Translations under genes and position numbers: made by a program
Assembly (NCBI RefSeq): GCF_000619885.1
Contig: NZ_KK211040.1
Span: 62,001-126,000, forward strand
DNA: 64,000 nucleotides
Direction: 5' to 3'
Origin: Balneatrix alpica DSM 16621
GTDB taxonomy: Bacteria; Pseudomonadota; Gammaproteobacteria; Pseudomonadales; Balneatricaceae
Notes under the pieces: generated by a model
The model's input: the letters and a program-made list of their open reading frames with translations, nothing else
What the model was told of the DNA's origin: nothing
Databases searched by the model: none
Shown: positions 45,626 to 54,171 of the stretch, in pieces
Numbering within the stretch: the stretch's first letter is position 1
Layout: every line of letters starts with the position of its first letter

Positions 45626-46606
45626 ATGAAACTGGCATCCCTCAAGCATGGCCGTGACGGCATCCTCTTAGTGGTTTCACGCGATCTGAGCCGTGCCCAC
45701 CGTCCGAGCGATTTGGCTCCTACCTTGCAGGCCGCTCTGGATAACTGGGACGAACTTGAACCGCAATTACAGGCGCGCTATCAGGCTCTGAACGACAATC
45801 AAATCGAAGCAGAAGCCTTCACTCCCCAAGCCTGCGCCGCCCCCCTGCCACGCGCCTACCAATGGGTAGATGGCAGTGCTTACGTCAACCATGTAGAGCT
45901 GGTACGCAAGGCGCGTGGTGCAGAAATGCCCCCCTCCTTCTGGACTGACCCACTGATGTATCAGGGCACCTCCGATGCGATGTTAGGCCCCTGCGACCCC
46001 ATTTGCCTGGCCAGTGAAGACTATGGAATCGATTTCGAGGCTGAAGTCGTCGTCATTACCGGTGATGTTCCCATGGGTAGCTCGCCAGAACAGGCGGTTC
46101 AACATATCAAGCTGATTGGCCTGGTGAATGATGTCTCCCTGCGCAATCTGATCCCGGCAGAATTAGCCAAGGGCTTCGGCTTCTTCCATAGCAAGCCGGC
46201 CTCAGCGTTTAGTCCGGTATTCGTCACACCGGACGAACTCGGTGAGCACTGGCGCGATAGCCAGATCCATCTGCCACTTAAAGTATGGCGTAACGGTGAG
46301 CTCTTCGGTCAGCCCAATTGCGGGGTCGATATGACCTTTAATTTTGCCCGACTGGTTGCCCATGCTGCCTATACCCGCCATCTCAGTGCCGGTACCATCG
46401 TCGGCTCTGGCACCATCTCCAATATGGATCGCAGCGTTGGCTCATGCTGTATCGCCGAGCGCCGCATGCTGGAGATTATCGACCAGGGCAGCGCCAGCAC
46501 CAGTTTCCTGCGCTTTGGTGAGCAGGTTCGGATAGAGATGCTGGATCAGGCTGGCCAGAGTATTTTTGGTGCCATTGAACAACAGGTACAGCCCTACCAG
46601 GGCTAA
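45626..46606 (+). CDS. Fumarylacetoacetase (fumarylacetoacetate hydrolase family)
   Basis: Predicted last step of tyrosine breakdown, splitting fumarylacetoacetate to fumarate and acetoacetate. The 326 residues form an FAH fold with metal-binding acids in DFEAEVVVITGDVP (about 135-145) and the active-site segment KPASAFSPVFVTPDEL (about 190-205), followed by GTIVGSGTISN (about 257) and a glycine/serine-rich C-terminus. It lies 9 bases after hmgA and 24 before maiA. This is the bacterial two-gene form, not the 420-residue animal enzyme. Confidence 0.92.
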   Translation: MKLASLKHGRDGILLVVSRDLSRAHRPSDLAPTLQAALDNWDELEPQLQARYQALNDNQIEAEAFTPQACAAPLPRAYQWVDGSAYVNHVELVRKARGAEMPPSFWTDPLMYQGTSDAMLGPCDPICLASEDYGIDFEAEVVVITGDVPMGSSPEQAVQHIKLIGLVNDVSLRNLIPAELAKGFGFFHSKPASAFSPVFVTPDELGEHWRDSQIHLPLKVWRNGELFGQPNCGVDMTFNFARLVAHAAYTRHLSAGTIVGSGTISNMDRSVGSCCIAERRMLEIIDQGSASTSFLRFGEQVRIEMLDQAGQSIFGAIEQQVQPYQG

Positions 46607-46630
46607 GCCAGCTCAGCCACAGGAGCCGCT

Positions 46631-47266
46631 ATGTCATTGCGCTTGTACAGTTATTTTCGTTCCTCCGCCGCCTTCCGGGTACGGATTGCCCTGCACTACA
46701 AAGGGCTGCCCTTCGAGTATCTAGGCGTCAACCTACTCAAAGGTGAGCAACGAAGTACTGCTTACACTCGCCTCAATCCCCAGGGCTTAGTCCCCGCCCT
46801 GGAGATTGATAACGGCTTACTGCTGAATCAATCCAGCGCCATTCTGGAGTGGCTGGAGGAAACCTATCCCGAGCCGGCTTTGCTCCCTAGGGACAGCTGG
46901 CAACGGGCCAAGGTACGTAGCTGGTGCAATCTGATCGCCTGTGAAGTTCATCCGCTGAACAACTTACGGGTACAGCAGTACCTGAGTCGCGAGTTACAAA
47001 TCAGCGATGAACAGAAGCAAGCCTGGATTAGCCACTGGATGGCGGAAGGCTTCCAGGCCTTGGAGCAGGAAGTCTCTGCCGCTCCCTTCTGCCTGGGTGA
47101 GAACTTGAGCTTGGCCGATCTCTACCTGATCCCGCAGATCTTCAATGCCCTGAGATTTAAGGTCGATATGAACCCTTACCCCAAGCTCATGGCCATTTTT
47201 CATCACTGCCAAGCGCTACCGGCCTTTGCCCAGGCATGGCCGGATCAACAACCGGATGCGATCTAA
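46631..47266 (+). CDS. maiA: Maleylacetoacetate isomerase
   Basis: Glutathione-dependent isomerase of the GST zeta class that turns maleylacetoacetate into fumarylacetoacetate. The 211 residues start with the zeta signature SYFRSSAAFRVRIAL (about 6-20, catalytic Ser pair). NQSSAILEWLEETYPEP (about 65-80) binds glutathione, and the C-terminal helical domain ends with PAFAQAWPDQQPDA. It completes hmgA-fah-maiA. Confidence 0.96.
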   Translation: MSLRLYSYFRSSAAFRVRIALHYKGLPFEYLGVNLLKGEQRSTAYTRLNPQGLVPALEIDNGLLLNQSSAILEWLEETYPEPALLPRDSWQRAKVRSWCNLIACEVHPLNNLRVQQYLSRELQISDEQKQAWISHWMAEGFQALEQEVSAAPFCLGENLSLADLYLIPQIFNALRFKVDMNPYPKLMAIFHHCQALPAFAQAWPDQQPDAI

Positions 47267-47272
47267 CCCCTC

Positions 47273-47302
47273 TGACCCTGCCCCTTGCCCGGGGCAGAGT
47301 CA
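47273..47302 (+). terminator. Hairpin between maiA and phhA
   Basis: Stem TGAC-CTGCCCC/GGGGCAG-GTCA with one C/A mismatch and a 6-base loop. No T-run follows, so it may only reduce read-through into phhA. Confidence 0.45.
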
Positions 47303-47358
47303 TACCCAAACAATAACAATAGAGGCAGGGCATTTTCCCCTGTCGATGGAGGTAAACC

Positions 47359-48162
47359 ATGGGCAAAACATCTACCTATGTCGCCCGTGACCCAGATGCC
47401 AGCGGCTTTATTCATTACCCCGAAGCGGAGCACGCGATCTGGAATACGCTGATTACCCGTCAGCTGGATGCCATTCAAGGCAAAGCCTGTGATGAATATC
47501 TGGCCGGACTCGATCAGCTTAAGCTCCCCCATGACCGTATTCCGCAACTGGATGAGGTCAACCGGGTACTGGCGCGTACTACTGGTTGGCAGGTCGCCCA
47601 GGTGCCAGCGCTGATCTCCTTTGATCACTTCTTCAAACTGCTGGCGAACAAAGCCTTCCCGGTAGCTACCTTTATTCGCCGCCCAGAAGAGCTGGATTAT
47701 CTGCAAGAGCCGGACATCTTCCACGAAATCTTCGGCCACTGTCCGCTGCTGACCAACCCGGCGTTTGCCGCCTTTACCCACACCTATGGCCAGCTTGGCT
47801 ATAAAGCCAGTAAAGAGGAGCGGGTTTACCTGGCCCGCCTGTACTGGTTTACCGTGGAGTTTGGCATCACCCGTACTGCCCAGGATAAGATGCGCATCTA
47901 TGGCGGCGGCATTCTGTCTTCAATTGGCGAAACCGATTACTGCTTCAATAGCGATGCCCGTGCCATCGAAGCCTTTGATCTACTAAGCGTGCTGCGCACC
48001 CCCTATCGGATCGACATCATGCAGCCGGTTTATTACTTACTGGATCACTTCGATCAGCTGTTTGAGCTCAGCAAACTTGATCTGCTCGACTACGTCCGCC
48101 AAGCACGGCAGTTGGGTCTGCTCCCCGCCCGTTTTCCGCCCAAAGAAGCGGCTGCCAGCTAA
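47359..48162 (+). CDS. phhA: Phenylalanine-4-hydroxylase
   Basis: Pterin- and iron-dependent monooxygenase making tyrosine from phenylalanine. The 267 residues match the bacterial form without the regulatory ACT domain. Iron ligands are in PDIFHEIFGHCPLL (two His, about 117-130) and YWFTVEFGI (Glu, about 163-171). GGGILSSIGETDYCF (about 185-199) is also conserved. A strong SD (GGAGG, 7 bases) precedes the start. The pterin-recycling partner phhB is not in the window. Transcription stops at 48174-48203. Confidence 0.96.
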   Translation: MGKTSTYVARDPDASGFIHYPEAEHAIWNTLITRQLDAIQGKACDEYLAGLDQLKLPHDRIPQLDEVNRVLARTTGWQVAQVPALISFDHFFKLLANKAFPVATFIRRPEELDYLQEPDIFHEIFGHCPLLTNPAFAAFTHTYGQLGYKASKEERVYLARLYWFTVEFGITRTAQDKMRIYGGGILSSIGETDYCFNSDARAIEAFDLLSVLRTPYRIDIMQPVYYLLDHFDQLFELSKLDLLDYVRQARQLGLLPARFPPKEAAAS

Positions 48163-48173
48163 CCCTCTCCGGC

Positions 48174-48203
48174 AGGCTATCTGATCTTAGATAGCCTGTT
48201 TTC
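48174..48203 (+). terminator. Terminator after phhA
   Basis: Perfect 9-bp stem AGGCTATCT/AGATAGCCT with a 6-base loop, followed by GTTTTC. The following gap contains a TATAAT at 48280-48285, a likely -10 for the SemiSWEET gene. Confidence 0.85.
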
Positions 48204-48391
48204 TCCTTAGGGAAATCACAGCACACTCCAGGTGCCCTTTGCATGCTTTACCCCTCTTAGCCTTGATCAAAATTAAGTCTATAATGGAGCCGCTCCGGCT
48301 ACTGTTGCCCCCTTCCTATAACAACTACCGCAACCTCCACCGGTCTTTTTACTCTAAAGAGCAACCGCTCCCGCATGTCTGAGGTTTTGTT

Positions 48392-48649
48392 ATGGACCCC
48401 TTACTGACCCTGTTAGGGATTACTGCCGCCTGTATGACCACCCTGGCCTTTATCCCCCAGGTTTTACAAATTATCCGCACCCGCGACACTAGCAGCATCT
48501 CCTTGGGGATGTATCTCATGTTTGTGGTTGGCATCGCCCTCTGGCTCACCTACGGCATTGCTCTGGGGGATTTACCCATCATTCTGGCCAACACCATCAC
48601 CCTGTTACTAGCCTGTACGGTACTGACGCTAAAACTGCGCTACAAGTAA
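48392..48649 (+). CDS. SemiSWEET sugar transporter
   Basis: Inner-membrane protein of 85 residues with three helices, a half SWEET that dimerises into a sugar uniporter. The PQ-loop features are visible: TLAFIPQVLQIIRTRDTSSISLGMYLMFVVGIALWLTYG (about 17-55), with the proline and the conserved Trp/Tyr. The length agrees with the crystallised bacterial proteins (~85-95). The substrate is not predictable. The neighbours are unrelated to sugar use. Confidence 0.93.
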   Translation: MDPLLTLLGITAACMTTLAFIPQVLQIIRTRDTSSISLGMYLMFVVGIALWLTYGIALGDLPIILANTITLLLACTVLTLKLRYK

Positions 48650-48691
48650 GGCTCGCTTGCACCTCAGCTGCCAAGCTGGCAGGCTGAGGGC

Positions 48692-49309
48692 ATGAACACT
48701 TCGATTAGCGAACATCTGTGCTTGGCGCTGGAGCCTCTACTCCCTCTGGATTCCCCTGGTCAGAGCGAGTACCAACTGATTCAAACCCTGCGCAGTAAAG
48801 GCCTCAATCTGCCCATGGGGGATACAGCCAGTCTGTTCCACAGCCACTTTCTGATTTTTCACGGCCTCTACTTGCTGCAACAGCGCTGGCGTAGCCGCCG
48901 TTATGCTCATCTGGAAATCCACACCCTGCACATTCAGGCTCACTCCTGGTCACAACGCCCCCCAGGCGCTGGAGTCCAGACAGACGAAGAAACTACCGCC
49001 CTCCTCCAGGCAGCAGATCCCCTCGCTGCTTTTTATCTGGATTGGAACAATCTCGGCACCGAGCTCAGCACCCTGGAAACATGGCTCGACCGCTTCTGGC
49101 GACGCTTAGGCCTTCCTGACGAGACACTACAGCAAGCCTTAGCCGATTTAGAACTACCGGCCCAAACACTGCAGCAAGCAGACTGGCCCAATCTGGCCCG
49201 CCAGCAATACCAGCGTCTGGCCATGCAACACCACCCGGATCGCGGCGGTGACAGTGAGCGTTTCAAGCAAGTGCAACACGCTTGGCAGCTGCTGAAAAAT
49301 TATGTGTAA
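48692..49309 (+). CDS. DnaJ-related co-chaperone
   Basis: A 205-residue protein with an N-terminal 'DNA-J related' domain (about 8-130, FLIFHGLYLLQQRWRSRRYAHLEIHTLHIQ) and a truncated J-domain at the C-terminus (about 155-205) with the HPD tripeptide in AMQHHPDRGGDSERFKQVQHAWQLL. The HPD contacts DnaK and stimulates its ATPase. The Gly/Phe and zinc regions of DnaJ are absent, so client binding is unclear. It stands alone. Confidence 0.9.
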   Translation: MNTSISEHLCLALEPLLPLDSPGQSEYQLIQTLRSKGLNLPMGDTASLFHSHFLIFHGLYLLQQRWRSRRYAHLEIHTLHIQAHSWSQRPPGAGVQTDEETTALLQAADPLAAFYLDWNNLGTELSTLETWLDRFWRRLGLPDETLQQALADLELPAQTLQQADWPNLARQQYQRLAMQHHPDRGGDSERFKQVQHAWQLLKNYV

Positions 49310-49326
49310 AAAACGCAAACCCTGAC

Positions 49327-49357
49327 TTTACCTTTACTCAACTGGAAGGTTTACACT
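49327..49357 (+). promoter_or_regulatory. CueR-controlled copA promoter
   Basis: -35 TTTACC (49327-49332) and -10 TACACT (49352-49357) are separated by 19 bases, the long spacer that marks MerR-type activated promoters. Between them lies the dyad ACCTTTA-N7-GGAAGGT (49330-49350), close to the known CueR box ACCTTCC-N7-GGAAGGT with two mismatches in the left arm. It lies 35 bases before the copA ATG. Confidence 0.85.
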
Positions 49358-49392
49358 CTGCTCATTCAGATGGACAAAGCAGGGAAACCAAC

Positions 49393-51759
49393 ATGAGTAC
49401 CCTTACCCTCGATATCAAAGGCATGCGCTGCGCAGGTTGCGCCGCCAAGGTAGGTCGTACCCTGGAAGCACTGGACAGTGTCGCCCAGGCAGAGGTCAAC
49501 ATTGCCACCAACAAAGCAGTGATCACTCCCCACTCAAGCCAAGCACTGGATGACAGCCTGACGGCAATTGCCGGGCTCGGCTATGAAGTCTTAACCCAAG
49601 AACAGGTCTTTAACGTCAGCGGTCTCAGCTGCGCCAGTTGCGTCAATAAAATTGAAAGTCAGTTGCAACGCCTGGAGGGCGTGCTCAAAGTCGAAGTAAA
49701 CCTTGCCAGCGGCCAGACCAGGGTAAAAACCCTGTTACAGGGGCCTGATCGCGCACACCTGAGTCAAGCCATCCAGGCACTCGGTTATGAAGTCGAGAGC
49801 AGTCAAACTTCGACCTCATCCTCCCGTGCCAGCGAACCCCAAACTAAGACTCCCTGGCTCCTGATTGGCTCAGCTTTGCTCTGCCTACCCTTAATTGCGC
49901 CGATGTTGGGTCTGGGTACTCACCTCTCACCCTGGCTCGAATGGTTACTAGCCACCCCGGTACAACTCATACTGGGCTGGCGTTTTTACCGTGGCAGCTA
50001 CCACGCCCTCAAAGCCGGCTACACCAATATGGATGTCCTCGTCGCGCTGGGCACCAGCAGCGCCTATCTGTACAGCTTAGTGTTAATGCTGCAACAGGGC
50101 GCTGCCAGCCACGGACAGCTCTATTTTGAAACGGCCGCCGTCCTCCTCACCCTGATTTCCTTAGGTAAGTGGTTGGAAGAGCAAGCCAAGCGTAAAACCA
50201 GCTTTGCTCTGGACCAGCTACTCTCTCTGCGTCCTGAACAGGCCACCTTACTCGTAGAGGGGCAACCCCAACAGGTTGCCATCGAAGACGTACAGGCTGG
50301 TCAACAGCTGTTGATCAAGCCAGGGGAACGTATCCCAGTCGATGCCAAAATCATCAGCGGTCACAGCGAAGTGGATGAGTCCATGCTCACCGGAGAAAGC
50401 CTGCCGGTCAGTAAAAAGACAGGGGAACAGGTGCATGCCGGCACCCTGAACGGCCAGGGCAGCCTGACGGTTGAGGCTTTGAAGGTTGGCAACCAAACTG
50501 CGCTGGCACGCATTATCCAACTGGTGGAGCAGGCCCAGGCCGGCAAGGCACCTATCCAGCAATTAGTGGATAAGATCAGCGCTATCTTTGTGCCGGTGGT
50601 CCTGTTGATCGCCCTGGCCACCGCTCTTATCTGGTGGTGGCTCGGTGCCGATACCCCTACTCTGTTGATGAATGCCGTAGCGGTACTGGTCATTGCCTGT
50701 CCCTGTGCCCTTGGTCTTGCCACCCCTGCCGCTCTCTTGGCTGGAACCGGCTCTGGCGCCCGTGCCGGCATCCTGATCCGCAACCTGGAGGTGCTGGAAA
50801 CCGCCCCCAAGGTCGATAGACTGATTTTTGATAAAACCGGCACCCTAACCCAAGGCCACCCCAGCCTGCAGCAGGTATACAGCCCTGTGTTAGCCGAAGA
50901 AGAGCTGATCCGTCTGGTTGCCAGCGCCCAGCAGCGCAGTGAGCACCCTTTAGCCAAGGCCTTGCTTGAGGCGGCCAAACAACGTCAGCTCACCCTCGCT
51001 ACAGTGGACAGTATGCAGGCCGTCAGTGGCAAAGGGCTGCGTGCCGAGGTGGCAGGTCAACAATTGTTAATAGGCACAGCTGAGCTGCTCCAGGACGCAC
51101 AGATTGAGATTCCCCCATCCCCCCAGCTACAGGCACTGCAACAACAAGCTGCCACCCTGGTGATGGTGGCTGCCGATGGCCGTTGGCTGGGTGCCTACAC
51201 GCTGGCGGATCAAGCTCGCCCGGAAGCCGCCAGTGCTATCCAGGCCCTACAGCAGCAAAAGCGTCAGGTGGTCATGCTCAGTGGTGATCGTCAAGAAGCG
51301 GTTGCCCCCTTGGCCAAGGTCTTAGCCATCCATGAATACGCCGCCAGCCAGCAGCCTGCTGATAAGGCAAATTACATCCGCACGCAGCAACAGCAAGGCC
51401 AAGTGGTCGCTATGGTGGGAGATGGGATTAACGATGCGCCAGCATTAGCCCAGGCCGATCTCAGTATTGCCATGGGCAGTGGTTCTGATATCGCGCTGGA
51501 AACGGCAGACCTCACCCTACTACGCAACGATCCGCGCCTGGTGGCGGCTGCACTGCAACTCTGTAGCCTGACCCGTCGCAAAATTGCCGAGAACCTGTTT
51601 TTTGCCTTCATCTTTAACACGCTGGGGATCCCCCTGGCGGCCATGGGTTATCTCAACCCAACTTTAGCGGGGGCAGCCATGGCCTTAAGCAGCCTCACAG
51701 TGGTCAGCAACGCACTGCTATTGAAACGCTGGCAGCCTAAGTGGGAGGAACACGCATGA
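49393..51759 (+). CDS. copA: Copper-exporting P-type ATPase
   Basis: Exports Cu(I) across the inner membrane. The 788 residues have two N-terminal HMA domains with GMRCAGC (about 10-16) and GLSCASC (about 77-83), eight membrane helices, the actuator motif MLTGES (about 333), the transport motif ACPCALG (about 438), the phosphorylated Asp in FDKTGTLTQG (about 480), SEHPLAKAL (about 518) and GDGINDAPALAQ (about 676). The start at 49393 is chosen because the CueR promoter lies upstream of it; an in-frame codon at 49282 falls inside the DnaJ-related gene. It overlaps cueR at ATGA. Confidence 0.98.
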   Translation: MSTLTLDIKGMRCAGCAAKVGRTLEALDSVAQAEVNIATNKAVITPHSSQALDDSLTAIAGLGYEVLTQEQVFNVSGLSCASCVNKIESQLQRLEGVLKVEVNLASGQTRVKTLLQGPDRAHLSQAIQALGYEVESSQTSTSSSRASEPQTKTPWLLIGSALLCLPLIAPMLGLGTHLSPWLEWLLATPVQLILGWRFYRGSYHALKAGYTNMDVLVALGTSSAYLYSLVLMLQQGAASHGQLYFETAAVLLTLISLGKWLEEQAKRKTSFALDQLLSLRPEQATLLVEGQPQQVAIEDVQAGQQLLIKPGERIPVDAKIISGHSEVDESMLTGESLPVSKKTGEQVHAGTLNGQGSLTVEALKVGNQTALARIIQLVEQAQAGKAPIQQLVDKISAIFVPVVLLIALATALIWWWLGADTPTLLMNAVAVLVIACPCALGLATPAALLAGTGSGARAGILIRNLEVLETAPKVDRLIFDKTGTLTQGHPSLQQVYSPVLAEEELIRLVASAQQRSEHPLAKALLEAAKQRQLTLATVDSMQAVSGKGLRAEVAGQQLLIGTAELLQDAQIEIPPSPQLQALQQQAATLVMVAADGRWLGAYTLADQARPEAASAIQALQQQKRQVVMLSGDRQEAVAPLAKVLAIHEYAASQQPADKANYIRTQQQQGQVVAMVGDGINDAPALAQADLSIAMGSGSDIALETADLTLLRNDPRLVAAALQLCSLTRRKIAENLFFAFIFNTLGIPLAAMGYLNPTLAGAAMALSSLTVVSNALLLKRWQPKWEEHA

Positions 51760-52160
51760 AGATCAGCCAAGTGGCCAAACTCACCGGCCTTAGCAGCAAA
51801 ACCATTCGTTATTACGAGAGCATTGGCCTGATACAGGCCCCAAGCCGACAAGAAAATGGCTATCGAGACTATGGCAGCAGTGAAGTGCGCGCACTGCAGT
51901 TTGTACAACGGGCACGCCAGCTTGGCTTTAATCTGGAGGAGTGCAGTGAATTGCTGCAGCTTTACACGGACCCGCATCGGGCCAGCGCCAAAGTCAAGGC
52001 ACTGACCCTGGAGCGCATCCACCACTTAGAGCAGCAGATAGAACACCTGCAGAGTATGAAAGCCAGCCTGGAAGAGTTAGTCACTCAGTGTGGCGGCAAC
52101 GAAGATCCAGATTGCCCCATCATTGAAGAACTAGCCTGCCCCCATACCCATCAACACTAG
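51756..52160 (+). CDS. cueR: Copper-responsive MerR-family activator CueR
   Basis: Dimeric activator that bends the 19-bp-spacer copA promoter when Cu(I) binds. The 134 residues have the MerR helix-turn-helix (KISQVAKLTGLSSKTIRYYESIGLI, about 2-26), a long dimer helix (about 80-105) and the CueR metal loop C-x7-C (CGGNEDPDC, about 112-120) followed by PII. The Cys positions match E. coli CueR. Its start overlaps the copA stop. Being downstream of copA, it is autoregulated with the pump, unlike the divergent E. coli arrangement. Confidence 0.97.
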   Translation: MKISQVAKLTGLSSKTIRYYESIGLIQAPSRQENGYRDYGSSEVRALQFVQRARQLGFNLEECSELLQLYTDPHRASAKVKALTLERIHHLEQQIEHLQSMKASLEELVTQCGGNEDPDCPIIEELACPHTHQH

Positions 52161-52177
52161 CGGGTGATCACCCTAAG

Positions 52178-52924
52178 CTAATAACGCACTAACAGCGACT
52201 GATAAAAGGTACCGTAGAGCGGATGGGGGCGCGCCTTCACCCGCTCTAAGGCATGCTGCCAACGTTCAACCTCCTGTGCAGGAATCCCCTTACTTAGAGC
52301 AAACCATAATTCCTGACTGGCAAAACTCTGGTAGCTGTAAAAATCACTGGACTCGAGCCCTGCCTGCTGGAGTAACAAACGGGCACGATGCTCTTCCAAC
52401 AAACAAAAGTCTAAACGCCCCTGCTGCAAATAACGCAATAAGCTGTAGGGCGAACTTGCCAGCATCAACTCTGCAGGGTGCTCAACTTTCTTGATCAAGT
52501 GCTGATAAAGCTCAGCATCCAAGGCGCCAATACGCCAAGGTTGCGCTACGGTTGCAGGTGGAGGTTCAGCTAACGCCAACAATACAAAGCGCACCGGTGC
52601 AATCGGCCCCAACCAATGCCAACGCTGCTCACGTACAGGCAAACGTACCAGCGGCATGCCCACCACTGCTTGTTCAAGCTGTAGCCGCTGTATCAATTCG
52701 CCCTGACTGACTAGCTCTGGAACAGGGCGTGGCTGTTTAAGTTCGTCCGCCAAAGCATGCAATAACTCAAGCGCAATGCCCTGCACTGCGCTCTCTTTTT
52801 TATAGAGAAAAGGGGGATAGTTTTCCGCCAGAAAAGTCGCTTGCTGCCAGGTATCTCCCCAGAGCAGTTCATGCCAGCAGCTGATTAGCAGTGCCAGGCT
52901 ATAGCGCCATCCTTTACTCATCAT
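52178..52924 (-). CDS. Periplasmic substrate-binding-like protein (SBP family 3 type)
   Basis: A 248-residue protein with a short N-terminal signal-like segment (WRYSLALLISCWHELLWG) and a solute-binding fold: FLAENYPPFLYKKESAVQGIALELLHALADEL (about 30-60), ASSPYSLLRYLQQGRLDFCLLEEHRARLLLQQAG (about 165-200) and a final SLLVRY. No membrane permease is adjacent, so it may be a stand-alone receptor-like or orphan ABC protein. The start is the ATG at 52924, with AGGGAA upstream. It is divergent from queG. Ligand unknown. Confidence 0.75.
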   Translation of the reverse strand: MMSKGWRYSLALLISCWHELLWGDTWQQATFLAENYPPFLYKKESAVQGIALELLHALADELKQPRPVPELVSQGELIQRLQLEQAVVGMPLVRLPVREQRWHWLGPIAPVRFVLLALAEPPPATVAQPWRIGALDAELYQHLIKKVEHPAELMLASSPYSLLRYLQQGRLDFCLLEEHRARLLLQQAGLESSDFYSYQSFASQELWFALSKGIPAQEVERWQHALERVKARPHPLYGTFYQSLLVRY

Positions 52925-53008
52925 ACTTCCCTGTCTTAAGTACCGCGATAAAGCTGTCAAAGTGTAGGCGAGGTACAGCAACAAATCCGTTAATAAGTGT
53001 GAATCCGC

Positions 53009-53014
53009 TATAAT
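53009..53014 (+). promoter_or_regulatory. -10 element (TATAAT) before queG
   Basis: Consensus TATAAT 28 bases before the queG ATG, giving a leader of about 20 bases. The -35 is weak. It lies in the 117-base divergent gap between queG and the binding protein. Confidence 0.6.
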
Positions 53015-53041
53015 GCCCACTTTGCCGTTATTGATCAGAAC

Positions 53042-54124
53042 ATGAGTACGCATCTTAGCCCCGCACAACTTGAACAACTCTGCCTGGATATTGGCCACTG
53101 GTGCCAAGAACTGGGTTTCCAACAAATGGGAATCAGCGGCATTGAGTTGGGCGAACACCCGGAGTATCTCAAACGCTGGCTTGCACAGGGTTACCATGGC
53201 GAGATGGACTATCTGGAGCGACATGCAGAGCTGCGTGCAGAACCAGCACAGTTACATCCCGGTACCCTCAGGGTTATTTCAGTACGGATGAATTATCTCG
53301 CCCCTGAGGTCGAAACCATCAAGGTGCTTAGTCAGCCCGAGCGTGCTTATATCTCCCGCTATGCCCTAGGCCGTGATTATCACAAACTCATTCGCAAGCG
53401 CCTCACTGAGTTAGCCAAACGTATTGAAGCTGCCATCGGCCCCTTTGGCTACCGTGCTTTTGTAGATAGTGCACCCGTGATGGAGCGTGCCCTGGCTAAT
53501 CAGGCTGGCTTAGGTTGGGTGGGCAAAAATACCATGGTGATGAATCGCCAGGCTGGCTCCTGGTTTTTCCTCGGTGAGCTCTATACCGACCTGCCCTTGC
53601 CACTCAATACCGAGCAACAAAAAGAACACTGCGGACGCTGTACTTCCTGTCTAGATCTCTGTCCCACCAAGGCCTTTATTGCCCCTTACTGGCTGGATGC
53701 CCGCAAATGCATCTCTTACCTGACTATCGAATACAAAGGCAGCATTCCATTAGAGCTACGCCCTTTAATTGGCAATCGCATTTTTGGTTGTGATGATTGC
53801 CAACTGGTTTGCCCTTGGAACCGCTTTGCCCGTTTCAGTCCAGAGGCAGACTTCACCCCTCGCCATGCCCTGGATCGCGCTACCCTGCTGGAGCTATTTG
53901 CCTGGGACGAGGACACCTTCTTGCGCCTTACCGAAGGCTCCCCTATTCGCCGCAGCGGCTATGAATGCTGGCAACGCAATCTAGCTGTCGCACTGGGCAA
54001 TGCCCCGTCCAACCCTGCCATTATTGCTGCCATCGAGCAGCGCCTGCCTAGCGCCACCCCTCTAGTGGCGGAACACTTACAGTGGGCACTGTCCCGCCAG
54101 CGTACACAACAGGCGACGCTATAA
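53042..54124 (+). CDS. queG: Epoxyqueuosine reductase
   Basis: Cobalamin- and iron-sulfur-dependent enzyme for the last step of queuosine synthesis in tRNA. The 360 residues match the family. The N-terminal B12-binding region precedes two [4Fe-4S] motifs, CGRCTSCLDLCPTKAF (about 199-214) and CDDCQLVCPWNRF (about 250-262), and a C-terminal HEAT-like tail (PAIIAAIEQRLP). It needs B12, which connects it to cobO and metH in this window. It is 10 kb from queC-queE-queD-like and separately transcribed. Confidence 0.97.
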   Translation: MSTHLSPAQLEQLCLDIGHWCQELGFQQMGISGIELGEHPEYLKRWLAQGYHGEMDYLERHAELRAEPAQLHPGTLRVISVRMNYLAPEVETIKVLSQPERAYISRYALGRDYHKLIRKRLTELAKRIEAAIGPFGYRAFVDSAPVMERALANQAGLGWVGKNTMVMNRQAGSWFFLGELYTDLPLPLNTEQQKEHCGRCTSCLDLCPTKAFIAPYWLDARKCISYLTIEYKGSIPLELRPLIGNRIFGCDDCQLVCPWNRFARFSPEADFTPRHALDRATLLELFAWDEDTFLRLTEGSPIRRSGYECWQRNLAVALGNAPSNPAIIAAIEQRLPSATPLVAEHLQWALSRQRTQQATL

Positions 54125-54131
54125 ACGACAA

Positions 54132-54150
54132 CGCCCTCCAAAGGAGGGCG
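54132..54150. terminator. Hairpin between queG and ppiD
   Basis: Short stem CGCCCTCC/GGAGGGCG with a 3-base loop between converging genes. There is no T-run in either direction. Confidence 0.45.
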
Positions 54151-54171
54151 CCGCCTAGCCAGAATCAACCC

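Noticed and set aside
49282-49392. N-terminal extension of copA from an upstream in-frame codon.
   Set aside because: It would start inside the DnaJ-related gene and include the CueR promoter; the family N-terminus and promoter position support 49393.
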